Below, piece by piece: positions 1-11,425 of a stretch of DNA of 64,000 nucleotides. The number at the start of each line of letters is the position of its first letter. The first letter of the stretch is position 1. Position numbers and translations under genes: made by a program. Under the pieces are notes generated by a model. That model was not told the origin of the DNA, did not search any database, and saw only the letters and a program-made list of their open reading frames with translations. Location: NCBI RefSeq assembly GCF_008728515.1, contig NC_044976.1, forward strand, positions 35,859,376-35,923,375. Reading direction: 5' to 3'. Source of the stretch: Papio anubis (lineage: Eukaryota > Chordata > Mammalia > Primates > Cercopithecidae).

Positions 1-199
1 GCATCTGCAAATCTCTTTGTGATGTGAGGTAACATATTCACAGGTTTGGGGGATTAGAATGGAGACATCTTTGGAGAGTTGTCTACCACAGTACTCTTAA
101 ATCCTTCCAGTGGTTCCACATTGCTCTTAGAATTAAAGCCAGACATCTCACCTGACTTATAAAACCCTCAGGAACCTACCCCTGCTACCTCATTCTGCC

Positions 200-450
200 C
201 ACCTTGGCCTCCTTGCTGTTCCTTGAGTGCACCAAACCCAATTCTGCCCCAAAGTCTTTCTTTTGCTTTTCCTTCTGCTCTGAGTGCTCCCTCCCAGACC
301 TGCATGTGGCCTGCTCCTTCTTGTCGTTTAGGTCTCAGCTCAAGGGTCACTTCTCAGAGAGGCTTTCTGTTGTCTAAAGTAGCTCTAGTAGATCATCTCA
401 TATTGTTTTCTTCATAGTGCCTTATCTCTGCTTGACTTTTTCTTGTTCAC
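200..450 (+). repeat. L2 LINE 3' end fragment
   Basis: Resembles the L2 3' region in sense: the segment around TCTCAGCTCAAGGGTCACTT followed by the GAGAGGC and TTCATAGTGCCTTATCT blocks. Heavily diverged. Confidence 0.65.
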
Positions 451-452
451 TG

Positions 453-684
453 TAGATTGAGCATCCCTTATCCAGAATGCTTGGGACCAGAAGTGTTCCT
501 GATTTCAGATTTGTCTGGATTTTGGAATGTTTGCATTTTGCTGATTCAGAATTCCAAATCCAGAAATCAAAAATCCAAAATGCTCCAAAGAGCATCTCCT
601 TTGAATGTCATGTCTATGCTCAAAAAGTTTTGGATTTTGCAGCATTTTGGATTTCGGATTTTTGAATTTGTGATGCTCAACCTA
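453..684. mobile_element. Tc1/mariner-type MITE with inverted ends
   Basis: Opens TTGAGCATCCCTTATCC and closes with the inverted GATGCTCAACCTA. The interior is self-complementary around the GGATTTTGG/CCAAAATGC blocks. Flanked by TA. An old non-autonomous DNA transposon. Confidence 0.65.
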
Positions 685-743
685 AATTTGTTTGTTGTCT
701 GCCTGCTACATAAGAATGCAGGCATCTTCAAAGCTGGGACCTT

Positions 744-980
744 CAGGAGATCGAGACCATCCTGGCTAACATGGTGAAACCCCGTCTCTACTAAAAAATA
801 CAAAAAACTAGCCGGGCGTGGTAGTGGGCGCCTATAGTCCCAGCTACTCCAGAGGCTGAGGCAGGAGAATGGCGAGAACCCGGGAGGCGGAGCTTGCAGT
901 GAGCTGAGATCCGGCCACTGCACTCCAGCCTGGGCGACAGAGCGAGACTCCGTCTCAAAAAAAAAAAAAAAAAAAAAAAA
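744..980 (+). repeat. 5'-truncated young AluY with target-site duplication
   Basis: The element starts within the left monomer at CAGGAGATCGAGACC and ends in a 23-base A tail. AAGCTGGGACCTT before it (731-743) is repeated after it (980-991). Carries the cercopithecid-like GATCCGGCCACTG. Confidence 0.9.
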
Positions 981-1124
981 GCTGGGACCTTGTCTTTCCT
1001 GAATCCCCAGCACTGGAACTCAACCAGTATTTGCTGCTATGTCAATGAGTCCCAGTTTTCTCATTTTCACTATGGGTATAATAATACCTTTTGACTCATC
1101 AAGTTTCTTTGAGGAGCAAAGGAA

Positions 1125-1210
1125 ATAATAATAGCTACAGTTTTTAGTGGTCAATGATGAGTTAAGCACTGCACCAGGAACTTTACACTTAAGATGCACT
1201 GTTCATGTCT
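1125..1210 (+). repeat. MIR fragment
   Basis: Matches the MIR half with TAATAGCTA followed by a GCACTGCACCAGGAACTTTAC-like block. The flanking 1,213-1,800 segment looks like another old interspersed repeat I cannot classify. Confidence 0.55.
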
Positions 1211-1212
1211 TA

Positions 1213-2225
1213 GTTCAAGGCCATGTGGTTGCAAGGAACAGAAACCCTCTCAAGCCAGTTCAAGAAAAAGGAGGCTTATTGGAAGGTTGTAACAGACAAC
1301 CTGGTAAACATCCAAGGAGAGGGTAAAATGTGGGAGAGACAGGCTGCTTATCACCCTGCATCACTCCTTCCAGGGGCAGCATGGTCCCTTATCACCACTT
1401 TTTTCTGTGCAACTGGGCCTTCTCTCTGAAGACTAGCTGCTTCTGCTTCCACATGGTCACTTATGGCTCAAAATGGCCTCAACTCTCTGTGAGCTTATGG
1501 CGTAGCTGCTTCGTAGCTACTGTCTCTCAGAGGCCTAAACCTCATTCCAGGGAGAGAGAGTCCAGTTGCCCTGGATTGAACACCTTGTTGACCCCGGTGC
1601 CATCACCTGTGGACAAGATGATGAGGTCATGAGCCCTGTGTGGCTGCCTGGGCGTATGCCCTCAGAAGGGACTGTGGATGGGACACCATCCCAAAGAAAG
1701 AAATATGACTGGGCAGGCACCCCAAAACATGTCCGCAGTAGTGCAAAGCACTGAGCACACACTCCAGCTCAGCTCTCAACTGACATGAGTTCCGTCTTTT
1801 CCAACCACCTTTTCAGCTACTAGTTCAGAGTCCTCTGGCTCCCTAATAAATACATCTCCAGCTTGGTTCTTATCTTCACACCAGTCAATACTTTAAGTTG
1901 CCTGCGGCTTATTTCCAGCACATGTATCCTGCTAGTTCTTCAAATTCAACCTAAGAAAAGCTGGATTACTCTTCCTCCAGAAACTGGCTCCTCTCCATTT
2001 CCTGCCTCTGACACAGCCTGACTCTTTCAGGCAGCCTCACGCTGAGCCCTTGGATCTGCTATTGGCCATCTCAGTGCCTTGGGAAGAGGTCTTTGCCTCC
2101 CTGTCATCTCCCTCCACTGTCGGTCTCCATGTTAACCCATGGCACAGCAGAGCAAGACAGCTGAGGTACTTTGGAGTCAGACAAACCTGGGTCCGATCCC
2201 AGCTCTACCTCTTAATCTTGTTTTG
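1213..2225. other. Intergenic DNA, probably old unclassified repeat plus unique sequence
   Basis: No exon is recognised. The left part (to about 1,760) has the look of a degraded LTR or LINE fragment. Reading frames here are short and unremarkable. Confidence 0.4.
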
Positions 2226-2227
2226 TT

Positions 2228-2566
2228 TTGGTTTTTTTTGTTTGTTTGTTTTTGTTTGTTTTGAGACAGGGTCTTGCTCTTTCACCCAGGCTGGAGTTTA
2301 GTGTCACCTTCACGGCTCACTGCAGCCTTGACTTTCTGGGCTCAAATGATCCTCCCGCCTTGGCCTCCCAAGGAGGTGGGTCTACAGACACATGCCACCA
2401 GATGTGGTGACATCTGGTTATTTTTTGTATTTTTTTTTTTTTTGGAAAGACAGGGTCTCATATTGCCTAGGCTGGTCTCGAACTCCTGAGCTCAAGCACT
2501 CCTCCCTCCTCAGCCTCCCAAAGTGCTGTGATTACAGGTGTGAGACACTGTGCCCTGCTCCTTTTA
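2228..2566 (-). repeat. Alu (old, J-like)
   Basis: A T-rich tail at left, then the two reverse-complement Alu monomers ending near GTGCCCTGC. Confidence 0.85.
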
Positions 2567-2586
2567 ATTTTGCGATCTTGGCAAAT

Positions 2587-2597
2587 CTCTCTCTTTC

Positions 2598-2632
<35 letters not shown>
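2587..2632. repeat. (TC)n microsatellite
   Basis: Alternating TC with a few interruptions, abutting the T-tail of the next Alu; likely grown from the junction. Confidence 0.9.
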
Positions 2633-2636
<4 letters not shown>

Positions 2637-2926
2637 GAGACTGAATCTTGCTCTGTTGCCCAGGCTGGAGTATAGTGGCGTGATCTTGGCTCACTGCAAC
2701 CTCCACCTCCCGAGTTCAAGCGATTCTCCTGCCTCAGCTTCCCCAGTAGCTGGGACTACAGGCATGCACCAACACTACCGGCTAATTTTTTTTGTGTGTA
2801 TTTTTAGTAGACACAGGGTTTCCCCACATTGGCCAGGCTGTTCTCAAACTCCTGATCTCAGGTGATCCACCTGCCTCAGCCTCCCAAAGTGCTGAGATTA
2901 TAGGCGTGAGCCACTACTCCTGGCCA
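2632..2926 (-). repeat. Alu
   Basis: Full-length reverse-complement Alu, T-tail at left, ending CACTACTCCTGGCC. Confidence 0.9.
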
Positions 2927-3664
2927 AATCTCTTGAACTTGATAGGTTAAGTGTCCTCATGTGTCCAATGGTGATAATTATAATTTCTGCTTTACAGGGT
3001 TGTCGTAAGAACTGATATAATGCATGTAAAGCCTGCAGATCCACATTTTCTCAGTGATTGATTGATTAGTTTCCAGCAATGTGCCAAGAAAACAAAGATA
3101 AGTAAGATATGGTCCCTGGTTTTAATAAACCTGAAGTTTCTTCACAAGTCTGTGTCAAACATGGTAATACCTTTCTTACTCCCTGCCTGACGAGGCCCTT
3201 CTGGCAATACATTATTAAAATTAATGGTTAACTGTGTTATATAACATTAATTATATGTAAGTATACGTTATATATAATATGTAAATGTATATTATACATA
3301 ATATGTAATTATCTATAACTAGTCTCCAGTTATAAGAGCAATTTGTGATTTTTTAGAAAACACAGGGGAGGGTTAGAGTTACCCTAATCCCTCCATTGTG
3401 GTAGAATTCATTCCTTCCAGATACGCTGCTTGGCAACAATTGTATCACACGCCACATACGTCTGGATCAAGTGTTACTTTGCAAGTATTCAGCTATGGCA
3501 TTAAAGATGCTTTCAAGAACCCTTTTGAATGGCTTCTCTAGGTGACACAGCAAATGGTGAGTAGCGACACACATTTATCCTCTCCTCCATTATTAGAGAT
3601 GTGGGTGGGTTTTTCTCTCAGTGATAAACAATGCAAAATAAACATTATTATTCAGGGGTTCACT
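2927..3664. other. Intergenic DNA, MIR tail then AT-rich sequence
   Basis: 2,927-3,030 resembles a MIR 3' part. 3,235-3,320 is strongly AT-rich with TATATAATATG-type repeats. No gene is seen. Confidence 0.45.
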
Positions 3665-3984
3665 TTTTATTTATTTATTTTATTATTATTGTTATTTTAG
3701 ATATGTTATCTTGCTCTGTTGTCCAAGCTGGAGTGCAGTGGCAAAATGTCAGCTCACTGCAACCTCCACCTCCCAGGTTCAAGCCATTATCCTCCTGCCT
3801 CAGCCTCCCAAATAGCGGGAATTGCAGGCGCCCACCACCACACCTGGCTAATTTTTGTATTTTTAGCAGAGACAGGGTTTCCCCATGTTGGCCCAGCTGG
3901 TCTCAAACTCCTGACCTCAGGTGATCCACCTGCCTTGGCGTCCCAGAGTGCTGGCATTACAGGCGTGAGTCACCACACCTGGCC
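3665..3984 (-). repeat. Alu
   Basis: Reverse-complement Alu with a TTTA/TTA-degenerate tail, ending CCACACCTGGCC. Confidence 0.9.
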
Positions 3985-3994
3985 AAGGATTCAC

Positions 3995-4172
3995 TTTAGT
4001 CCAGATCTTTTATACCTGTTGTTTTACTTTGTGCTCACGACAACTCTGTGAGCATTGGGGTACATTATTATCCCCATTGTACAGACAAGGAGATAGAGGG
4101 CTTGGCCAATTTGGTAGCTCCCCTAAGGTGGCCCAGTGGCAGCCTCTGGGTTTGGATCCACGTCTGTGTGAA
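3995..4172 (+). repeat. MIR
   Basis: Contains TTATTATCCCCATTGTACAG, the MIR core-to-tail block, followed by GGCCCAGTGGCAGCCTCTGG. Confidence 0.75.
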
Positions 4173-4176
4173 CTGT

Positions 4177-4470
4177 TTTTTTTTTTTTTTGAAATGGAGT
4201 CTCACTCTCTTGCCCAGGCTAGAGTGCAGTGGCTCGATCTCAGCTCACTGCAAGCTCCACCTCCCGGGTTCATGCCATTCTCCTGCCTCAGCCTCCCGAG
4301 TAGCTGGGATTGCAGGCGCCCGCCACCACGCCCGGCTGATTTTTTGTATTTTTAGTACAGACAGAGTTTCACCGTGTTAGCCAGGGTGGTCTCAATCTCC
4401 TGTCCTCGTGATCTGCCCGCCTTGGCCTCCCAAAGTGCTGGGATTAAATAGGTGTGAGCCGTGCCTGGCC
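4177..4470 (-). repeat. Alu (Y-like)
   Basis: Reverse-complement Alu with 16-base T tail, ending GTGCCTGGCC. The MIR element apparently continues on the far side (CTGTGAACTG repeated). Confidence 0.9.
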
Positions 4471-4768
4471 TCTGTGAACTGTTAATACCACCTGGCTCAG
4501 CCTTGTCCATGGTTAGTGCTATAAACTCGATTTATTTTTGCAGTGCTGCTGTGACTACTTTCAAGGCTTTTTGTCCACACTGCAAACATGCTCTCCAGCC
4601 TCCAGAACAGTGTCCGGCATGTGGTATGTGCCTGATAAATATCAAACTAATGACTGAAAATGGTGGCAGTATACGAGCTTGCCTTTTTCACTATGATAGT
4701 ACCTACACTGGGGATTCTTGATAAAGAAAAAAGACGGAAATGTTATTGTAACTCTAATTTGCGCTTCT

Positions 4769-5073
4769 GCCGGGTGTGGTGGCTCACGCCTGTAATCCAT
4801 GCACTTTGGGAGGCCAAGGTGGGGGGATAACTTCAGGCCTGAAGTTCAAGACCAGCCTAGCCAACATGGCAAAACTCTGTCTCTACTAAAAACACAAAAG
4901 TTAGCCGGGCATGGTGGTGGGTGCCTGTAATCCCAGCTACTCAGGAGGCTGAGACAGGAGAATCACTTGAACCTGAGAGGCGGAGGTTGCAGTGAGCCGA
5001 GATTGTGCCACTGCACTCCAGCCTGGGCAACAGAGTGAGACTCTGTCTCAATAATAATAATAATAATAATAAT
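4769..5073 (+). repeat. Alu with (AAT)n tail
   Basis: Full-length sense Alu whose A tail has become an AAT trinucleotide repeat at 5,051-5,073. Confidence 0.9.
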
Positions 5074-5420
5074 AGTAATTTGCACTTCTTTGATTATCGA
5101 TGAGATGAAATGTGTTTTACAAATACCCACCACTACATATTTATAATTTCTGGCTTGTGGATTTTGCTATCCATATTATTTGCCCTCATTGTCTCTATCA
5201 TGAGACCCCATTAATGTACTGGGGTCTCTGTGGGGTTTTTACGCCTTAAGTTGTGTAAGATTATTATATGGCAAGAATATTAACTATTTGCTTGTCACGT
5301 TAATTGTAACTATTTCCTCCAACCTGTTGTTTGCTTTTTATCTGAGATTACATTATTCTGTCCCACAGGATTCCTGAGTATGCATCTCCTGGGTAAACCA
5401 TGAGTCTCAAAAAGTAGGCA
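5074..5420. other. AT-rich intergenic DNA
   Basis: No gene, known repeat or motif cluster stands out; possibly L1-derived. Confidence 0.3.
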
Positions 5421-5423
5421 GCA

Positions 5424-5691
5424 AACTGGACCCAGTGGCACACGTGTGGAATCCCATCGGGCCTTGGGAGGCCAAGGCAGGAAGTTGCTTGAGGCCAGGA
5501 GTGCAAAACCAACATGGCAAGACTCCATCTGTATAAGAAATAAAATAAATTGTCCAGGTATGGTGGTGTGTACCTGTTGTTCCAGTTACTTGGGAGGCTG
5601 AGGTAGAAGGACCACTTGAACCCAGGAAGAGAAAGATCCACAGCCTGGGTGACAAAGCGAGACCCTGTCTCAAGAAAAAAAAAAAAAAAAA
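5424..5691 (+). repeat. Alu (old, J-like)
   Basis: Sense Alu, diverged, ending in an A tail at 5,674-5,691. Confidence 0.85.
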
Positions 5692-5779
5692 GTAGGTAGC
5701 AACTGTATCTCGGACTTTTCCTCTCTCAGACCTTTGTCAGGGGTCTGACCACAAAGTTGTGTTTTTTGTTTATTTGTGT

Positions 5780-6103
5780 TTTGTTTTGTTTTGTTTTGTT
5801 TCTTTTTTTCTTTTTCTTTTTTTGAGATGGAGTTTCGCTCTTGTTTTCCCAGGCTGGAGTGCAATGGCGCAATCTTGGCTCATTGCAACCTCTGCCTCAT
5901 GGGTTCAAGCGATTCTCCTGCCTCAGCCTCCCAAGTAGCTGGGATTACAAGCGTGTGCCACCACGCCCAGCTAATTTTGTATTTTTAGTCGAGACGGGTT
6001 TCACCCTGTTGGTTAGGCTGATCTCAAACTCCCGACCTCAGGTAATCCACCCGCCTTGGCCTCCCAAAGTGCTGGGATTACAGGCATGAGCCACCATGCC
6101 GGC
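5780..6103 (-). repeat. Alu
   Basis: Long TTTTG/TTTC tail, reverse-complement Alu ending CACCATGCCGGC. Head abuts the tail of the next Alu. Confidence 0.9.
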
Positions 6104-6403
6104 TGTTTTGTTTTGATTTTTGAGACAGGGTCTCGCTCTGTGGTCCAGCTGGAATGCAGTGGTGTCATCACAGTTCACTGCAGCCTCGACCTTCCAGGCT
6201 CAAGCCATCCTCCCACCTCACCCTCTCAAGTATCTGGGACTACAGGCTTATAGTCCACCACATCCGGCTAATTTTATATGTTTTGTAGAGACAGGGTTTT
6301 GCCATGTTGCCCAGGCTGGTCTCGAACTCCTGGACTCAGGCAATCCTCCTGCCTCAGCCTCTCAAAGTTCTGGGACCATGGGCGTGAGCCACCACACCCA
6401 GCC
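6104..6403 (-). repeat. Alu (old)
   Basis: Second reverse-complement Alu in tandem with the previous one, ending CCACACCCAGCC. Confidence 0.88.
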
Positions 6404-6494
6404 GCAAAGTAGATTTCTAATAAAATTTTCTCCAGGCTCACCCAGCAAAAGTGCACTTGATGGACACTGTCACTTCTTTTGAGCAAGGCTCCCC

Positions 6495-6640
6495 AAGATA
6501 GAAGGCATCACCATTTCCATTTTGCTGATAAGAAAACAGAGGCACATAGAGGCTAAGTGACTTGCCCATGAGCACACTGATTGTAGTGGTCAAGCCTTGA
6601 TTTATATCCTGTGCTTCCTCCATCACGTGGAGTTGCTGGG
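6495..6640 (+). repeat. MIR
   Basis: CATTTTGCTGATAAGAAAAC, GGCACATAGAGGCTAAGTGA and CTTGCCCATGAGCACACTGA are MIR blocks in order. Confidence 0.75.
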
Positions 6641-7004
6641 GGTAAAGCCCAGGTCAGCGACAGGCAGCTGGTACAAGTCCCAAGCCCCTTTTCCTTGCTG
6701 GGTTGGACTCATGGCCTTGGCTAAGCTGTTGTTCTGCCCAGTGTCTAAGAGAGAGAGAGAGAGAATAAGTGTGTCTATGTGTTGCATAGGATGAGGGGAA
6801 GCAATTGGACTGAGACTGCATCGTGGAAGGCCTTGGAGGCTGAGCCTGAGAGTCAGATTTCATTCTGTAGAATACGTAGAATAAGCATAGTCAGATTCTC
6901 CACCACATCCTCTCCCCTTCCCAGAAAACAAGAACCAACCCCACCCTGACTGTGGAGCCCATAACTGGGAAGCCTGAGACCCTGGGCACTTGAGAAATAC
7001 CTGA

Positions 7005-7145
7005 CCATCAGCTCTCCTCTACCTCACAGAGGAGGGAACCAGGCCCAGTGAGGGGCGGTGACTCAGCCAAGCTCACACTACAACTTAGGGATTAGAACCC
7101 AGGTGTCCAATGCCCAGCTGAAGACCCTATCTTCTAATCACTCAG
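7005..7145 (+). repeat. MIR fragment
   Basis: GAGGAGGGAACCAGGCCCAG through GATTAGAACCCAGGTGTCC is the MIR 3' half. Confidence 0.65.
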
Positions 7146-7264
7146 CCCCTCTAAACACAACCAGGGTATCTGTGAGCTAGCGTGAAGCACTTATTCTCTC
7201 ACCCACTTATTTCATTTATTCAATTAGTATTTCTTCCTTTTTCATCATCTCTGAGAAGCTGTGA

Positions 7265-7740
7265 CTATTCAATTAATATTTATTAAGCATTTACTATATT
7301 TTAAGTTCTAAACTAAATCAAAACTAAAGCTAGAAAACAAATAAGACAAATGGTCCCTGCCCTCAGAGGTAGTGCAGAGGAGGTGAGGAGCACGTAATAC
7401 AGGAGAGACAGTTCTGAGAGACACTGCTCCCTTTGGGATAAGTCGGAGGCAGTGGGAGCCCTGAGCAGAAGTGGAGGGGGAATCAATATTCCTGGAGAAA
7501 GTGACTCTCAGCTGGGACCAGACGGCACAAGTTGGACAGGCCAAGAGTAGAAGGGAACAGCCTCCTATGGAGACCCAGTGCTTGTGGGAAGGCCTGGAGG
7601 CTGCAGGTAAGTTGTCATCAGAAACCCACAGGAAGCCGGTGACCATGGGGTGTCTGCCATGAGTGGGAGTAAGGAGAGGTGAAGCCTCAGTGAGCAGGGG
7701 CTGGCCAAGGAGGGCCCTGAGAGCCGCGTTAAGGAGTCAC
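7265..7740 (-). repeat. L2 fragment, reverse orientation
   Basis: ATTTATTAAGCATTTACTAT, then GGTCCCTGCCCTCAGAGG and later blocks match reverse-complement L2 3' order. Confidence 0.6.
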
Positions 7741-8298
7741 TTCTTCACCCAGAGGGCAATTAGAAATTCTTTTTATTAGTAAGGGTGTTGCACAATCTGG
7801 TTTCTGGGAGAGACAGGTCACTGCCATTGCAATGTAGAGGGCAGACTGGAGGGGAATGGCATAGAGGCAAGGAAGCCAGTGACAGGCAGGTGCCATGGGC
7901 AGTGGGGGAGGTGGGGCTCAGTCCTGGGTTCCCTGGAGACCAAGCTGAGAGCTGGCCTGGCCTGGCAGTGCGGGAGTGACTGAGTCCAAGTCCCCCAAGT
8001 GTTCGTGCCAGCCCTTCCTCCTGCCAGCCTGCCCCAGACATGAGTTACACAGGGTAGGCTGGACAGCTAACCAGGTTCAGGTGTTCTGGCCCCTGGCCTC
8101 TGTGCGGAAGGGGTGGGTAATGGAGAGCCCCATCCCCACCCCCTCCTGCAGAGTAAGGCCTCAGTGCAGCCCTCTAGTGCAGTTCATCCTGAACCAGCTC
8201 AGGTTTAAGGAAAGGGAGGTGGTGGTGGAAGGACGGGGTGACTGGCAGGAGGTGGAGCAAGCAGGCTCCGGCCGGGCTCCTATGCTGGGACTGCTCAT
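7741..8298. other. Intergenic unique DNA, moderately GC-rich
   Basis: No exon with both splice sites and a recognisable product was found on either strand. Confidence 0.4.
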
Positions 8299-8505
8299 AT
8301 GCTGTGTGTGTCTGTGGATGTGAGTACTTGTCAGGTGTGTGTGCATCCTCTTGCTATCAGTAATATGAACCTGCATCAGTATGTACGTCCATGCAGTGTG
8401 CATGGTTGTACATGTAAATCTGTGTGTGTGTGTGAATCAATGAGCATGGGTGTGTGCTTGTGTCTATGCGTGTGTGTCTGCATGGTTCTGAGTGTGTATG
8501 TGATC
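8299..8505. repeat. Diverged TG-rich tract
   Basis: Irregular TGTG runs separated by CATGG, GAATCAATG and similar blocks, an old (TG)n expansion. Confidence 0.7.
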
Positions 8506-8789
8506 TCACTTTGACTCTGCTGTGTTCCTCTTTTTGTGGAAGGGGACGAGGAGGGTTGGGATTTGCTAACTCCCAGCCAAGGCATTACTTCCATTCCATG
8601 CCTGGACTCACCAGGCTTGTCCCCACCCCCAGCTGCCCCTCTGTGAAGCACCCTCCCAGTTGTACCAGGCTGAAAGCTGATTTCTTCCAGCAACTTTGTC
8701 CAGCTTTTCCAGGTACCTGATTTGTCTGTGAAGAGTTGAACCCTGAAGTGGGGCAGGCCAGGATCTCTGAGGCAGAAGCGACTCAGTTT

Positions 8790-8885
8790 CACAGGGATAC
8801 ACATGCATACCCAACACGTGCATTAGCACAGACATGTGTGCACACATGCACGCCACGTGTGAGTGTAAATGTGCATACACCTTCA
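8790..8885. repeat. Diverged CA/TG-rich tract
   Basis: ACACATGCATACCC, GACATGTGTGCACACATGC and similar alternating purine-pyrimidine blocks. Confidence 0.6.
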
Positions 8886-9187
8886 TGTTCTCTGGGCACT
8901 AGGCCAAGAGAGGTAGAAAGGGTCCACTAGGGCACAGGTGCCCCAGAGAGGCCTGGGTGCCCTGTCCTATGTCTTGCACCCTGCATGCTGTGTCCGGTCT
9001 GTATCCAGGGACTGTGCAGGTGAACAGATGTAGGCCTAGTGGAGAGCAGATTTCTGTGTGCAGCATCTACACAGGAGCCTCAGGGGCACACTGAGGCACA
9101 AGAACACATGACAGCTTCTATGTGTGACCATGGGACTTGTATAGTCAATGAGCCTCCAAGCTATGATACTCCCACGCCAGGACAGCC

Positions 9188-9272
9188 ACACACATACACA
9201 GACACACACACAGACACACACACAGACACACACACAGACACACACACACAGAGACACACACACACACACACG
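9188..9272. repeat. (CACAGA)n/(CA)n compound microsatellite
   Basis: Repeated ACAGACACACAC units followed by pure CA. Highly regular, so probably length-polymorphic. Confidence 0.95.
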
Positions 9273-9309
9273 GAGTAGCTGTGGTCATCTGGGCCTGCTC
9301 AAGAGTGCA

Positions 9310-9480
9310 GTGGGCAGAGCAAGGGCTTTACAGTCAGACAGGCCCAGCTCTGCCACTTACCTGGCTGTGTGACATTGAGCAAGTCACTTAACCTCTCTGA
9401 GTCTCATCTGAAGATCATGTAACATGGTGATAATAATTATACCTGCCTCATAGAGTTATGATGAGAATAACAGGTGCAAA
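9310..9480 (+). repeat. MIR, well preserved
   Basis: CAGCTCTGCCACTTACCTGG, TGTGTGACATTGAGCAAGTC and ACCTGCCTCATAGAGTTATG are in MIR order. Confidence 0.85.
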
Positions 9481-9481
9481 T

Positions 9482-9600
9482 TCATTTATTCCACATATAT
9501 TTATTGAGTTCTTACCATGTGCTAGGCACTAAGGTTACAACAGTGAACAAAACAGAATAATCTCTGCCCTCATGGAGATTACATTCTGGTACATACATAC
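9482..9600 (-). repeat. L2 3' end, reverse orientation
   Basis: TATTTATTGAGTTCTTACCA, AGTGAACAAAACAGAATAAT and CTCTGCCCTCATGGAG are the reverse-complement L2 terminus. Confidence 0.8.
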
Positions 9601-11225
9601 TAACATGTGGCCCCGATTCTATGCCTGGCACACAGCAGGTGCTCAAAAAATGGTTATTTCTCACCGTCTCCTCACACCCAGCAGTATGTCGTGGGTGAGA
9701 AGCCAGGCAGCAGCCTCTTTCTTCTCTCCCGCTTCCATCTGCAGTTCTCGACTCCAGCCCCAGTACCTTGCAGAAGCCTCTGGCTCCTGTTTCAAGAGTA
9801 GGAAGAGGGTGGGCAAACAGCTGCAAACACGGCAGTTGAGCAATAGGTAAAGGCGTAGTAGTAGCAATGCTGCCCTTGGCCTTGGGGATTTGATGATAGG
9901 AAAACTGAAGGAGGCCGGTAAAGCAAGAGGGTGGTGTCTGGGATTCTGCCCCTCCTTGTCCAGGCAGGGCTTCCTCCCACTGAGGTGAAGGCCTAAAGGG
10001 GAGTGTTTGCCAGAGAAGGGAATTCCTGAGGTGCAGTCTGCCCTGGAGTGGGGACAGGTTACCTGGCTCCAGGATCGAGTCAACCAGCCCTCACTGAGCA
10101 CCTACCGCCAGGCCCTTTGGAGACCATGATGTAAACGGGTCTTCTCCATAAAGCCTCTACCCTACCCGCTTTGCAGGGGAGCACATCCAAGCTGGGAGGG
10201 GCTACGTGTTTGGCAGCAAATCACAGAGCAGGTCAGCAGCAGAGAGGAGCTGAGCCCAAGTCTTTTCTGTCCGACTCTAAGGCCAGCATTGACTCTAAGA
10301 CAGAGGAGAGAAGGAGGAGGAGGCCCCAGTTGGCCCAAGGCCCCAAGGCACCAGCAGTGGGAGGGACGGGGCTGGGGAAGAGGGGATCCTCCCCAAGTGG
10401 GGCTCGGATTCTGGCCCCCAACACACAAAAGCTGAGCTGGTTCTGGCGGGGAAGGGGGTTTCCCAGCTGTTCTGGGGTCATTGAAATCTAACACAAGGAC
10501 AATACTTCCTCCACCTGCTTTGGGGGTCTGGGTTGAGGGAGCAGGGACTACGACTCCCAGACAGATGGAGGGGCGGCTTGGGGGAAGTGGGAGGATGCAT
10601 GGTGGACCCCACAGGCCCCTCCTCCTGCTCTCTGGTTCTGAGTGCCTCAGCCTCACAGCAGTCTGCTACGATGCCCATGCTGGAGGGCCAGGGGGCCTAG
10701 TGGAGAGGTCAGCTGAGCCTGCCTGGAAGGCCCCAGGCTGAGGAGGTCCTGGGCTGGTCTGACCAAAGCCACCTGTGGCTGGTGGAACTGGAGGAGGTGG
10801 GAGAGCAGTGAGAGAGGTGCTCTTGTTTCCAGGCTCATGGCCCAGATCTGGGGATTGGGGTCATAGACAGGAGGTGTCAATCAACGAACTCTAGATGGGG
10901 GAGTCATCACCCTGACCATTCACCCCCGCTGATTGCCACCCTCCCAGAACCACCCCTTCTATCTGCTGCTCCAGAGTTCCTCCAGAGGTGGGGTGACTAA
11001 AGTGCACATGGCAGTGCATTAGGAGAGGGGTTTACTATCCGCACCTCTCCACCCCTGGCCCCCAGAGTCGGGTGGGGCAGGTCCGCACTGCAAGAATGCA
11101 CCCAGTCTGCCTAGGAGCCAGGGAGTGGTTGACTTCCTCCCCCAGACCCACCTCAGCAAGTCCAGCCTGGTCCCCATGAACTCAGGCCTCCCTCCACCCC
11201 TCCGATCCCTGGTCCCTTGGCTGGG
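9601..11225. other. GC-rich intergenic unique DNA
   Basis: Repeat-poor. Long open frames on both strands reflect base composition. Contains the ZNF143-like motif at 10,547. No gene is recognised. Confidence 0.4.
10547..10565 (+). promoter_or_regulatory. Isolated ZNF143/THAP11-like motif in intergenic DNA
   Basis: ACTACGACTCCCAGACAGA matches 13 of the first 14 consensus bases. Surrounding DNA (about 10.15-10.75 kb) is GC-rich and repeat-free. No coding exon is recognised near it. Confidence 0.4.
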
Positions 11226-11227
11226 TG

Positions 11228-11425
11228 TTCCATGTGCAGAGCTGAGTGTGCATGTGTGAGCTGAGAGGAGAGTGCAAGTGCAAGAGAGTGTACATGTGTG
11301 CAAGTGTGCAGATGAGTGTGTGTGCATTAAGGAGTGTATGTGTGCATTTGTTTGCCTCCATGCATGTGTTAGACCAGGTTGCTGAGCACACATGCATGTG
11401 CAGCTTGTACATCTGTGTGTGAGGG
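11228..11425. repeat. Diverged TG-rich tract
   Basis: TGTGCATGTGTGAGC-type irregular repeats, similar in texture to those at 8.3 kb and 16.8 kb. Confidence 0.65.

Noticed and set aside
567..1013. Many 60-150 codon frames resembling WSAVAQAGVQW-type peptides across the window
   Set aside because: These are translations of Alu elements in the antisense direction, not genes.
9188..9272. Regular repeats considered as a CRISPR array
   Set aside because: It is a CA-type microsatellite in a primate genome with no unique spacers of constant length.
10162..10656. Overlapping open frames of 80-164 codons on both strands
   Set aside because: GC-rich composition removes stops in several frames at once; no domain, splice structure or known product is visible.
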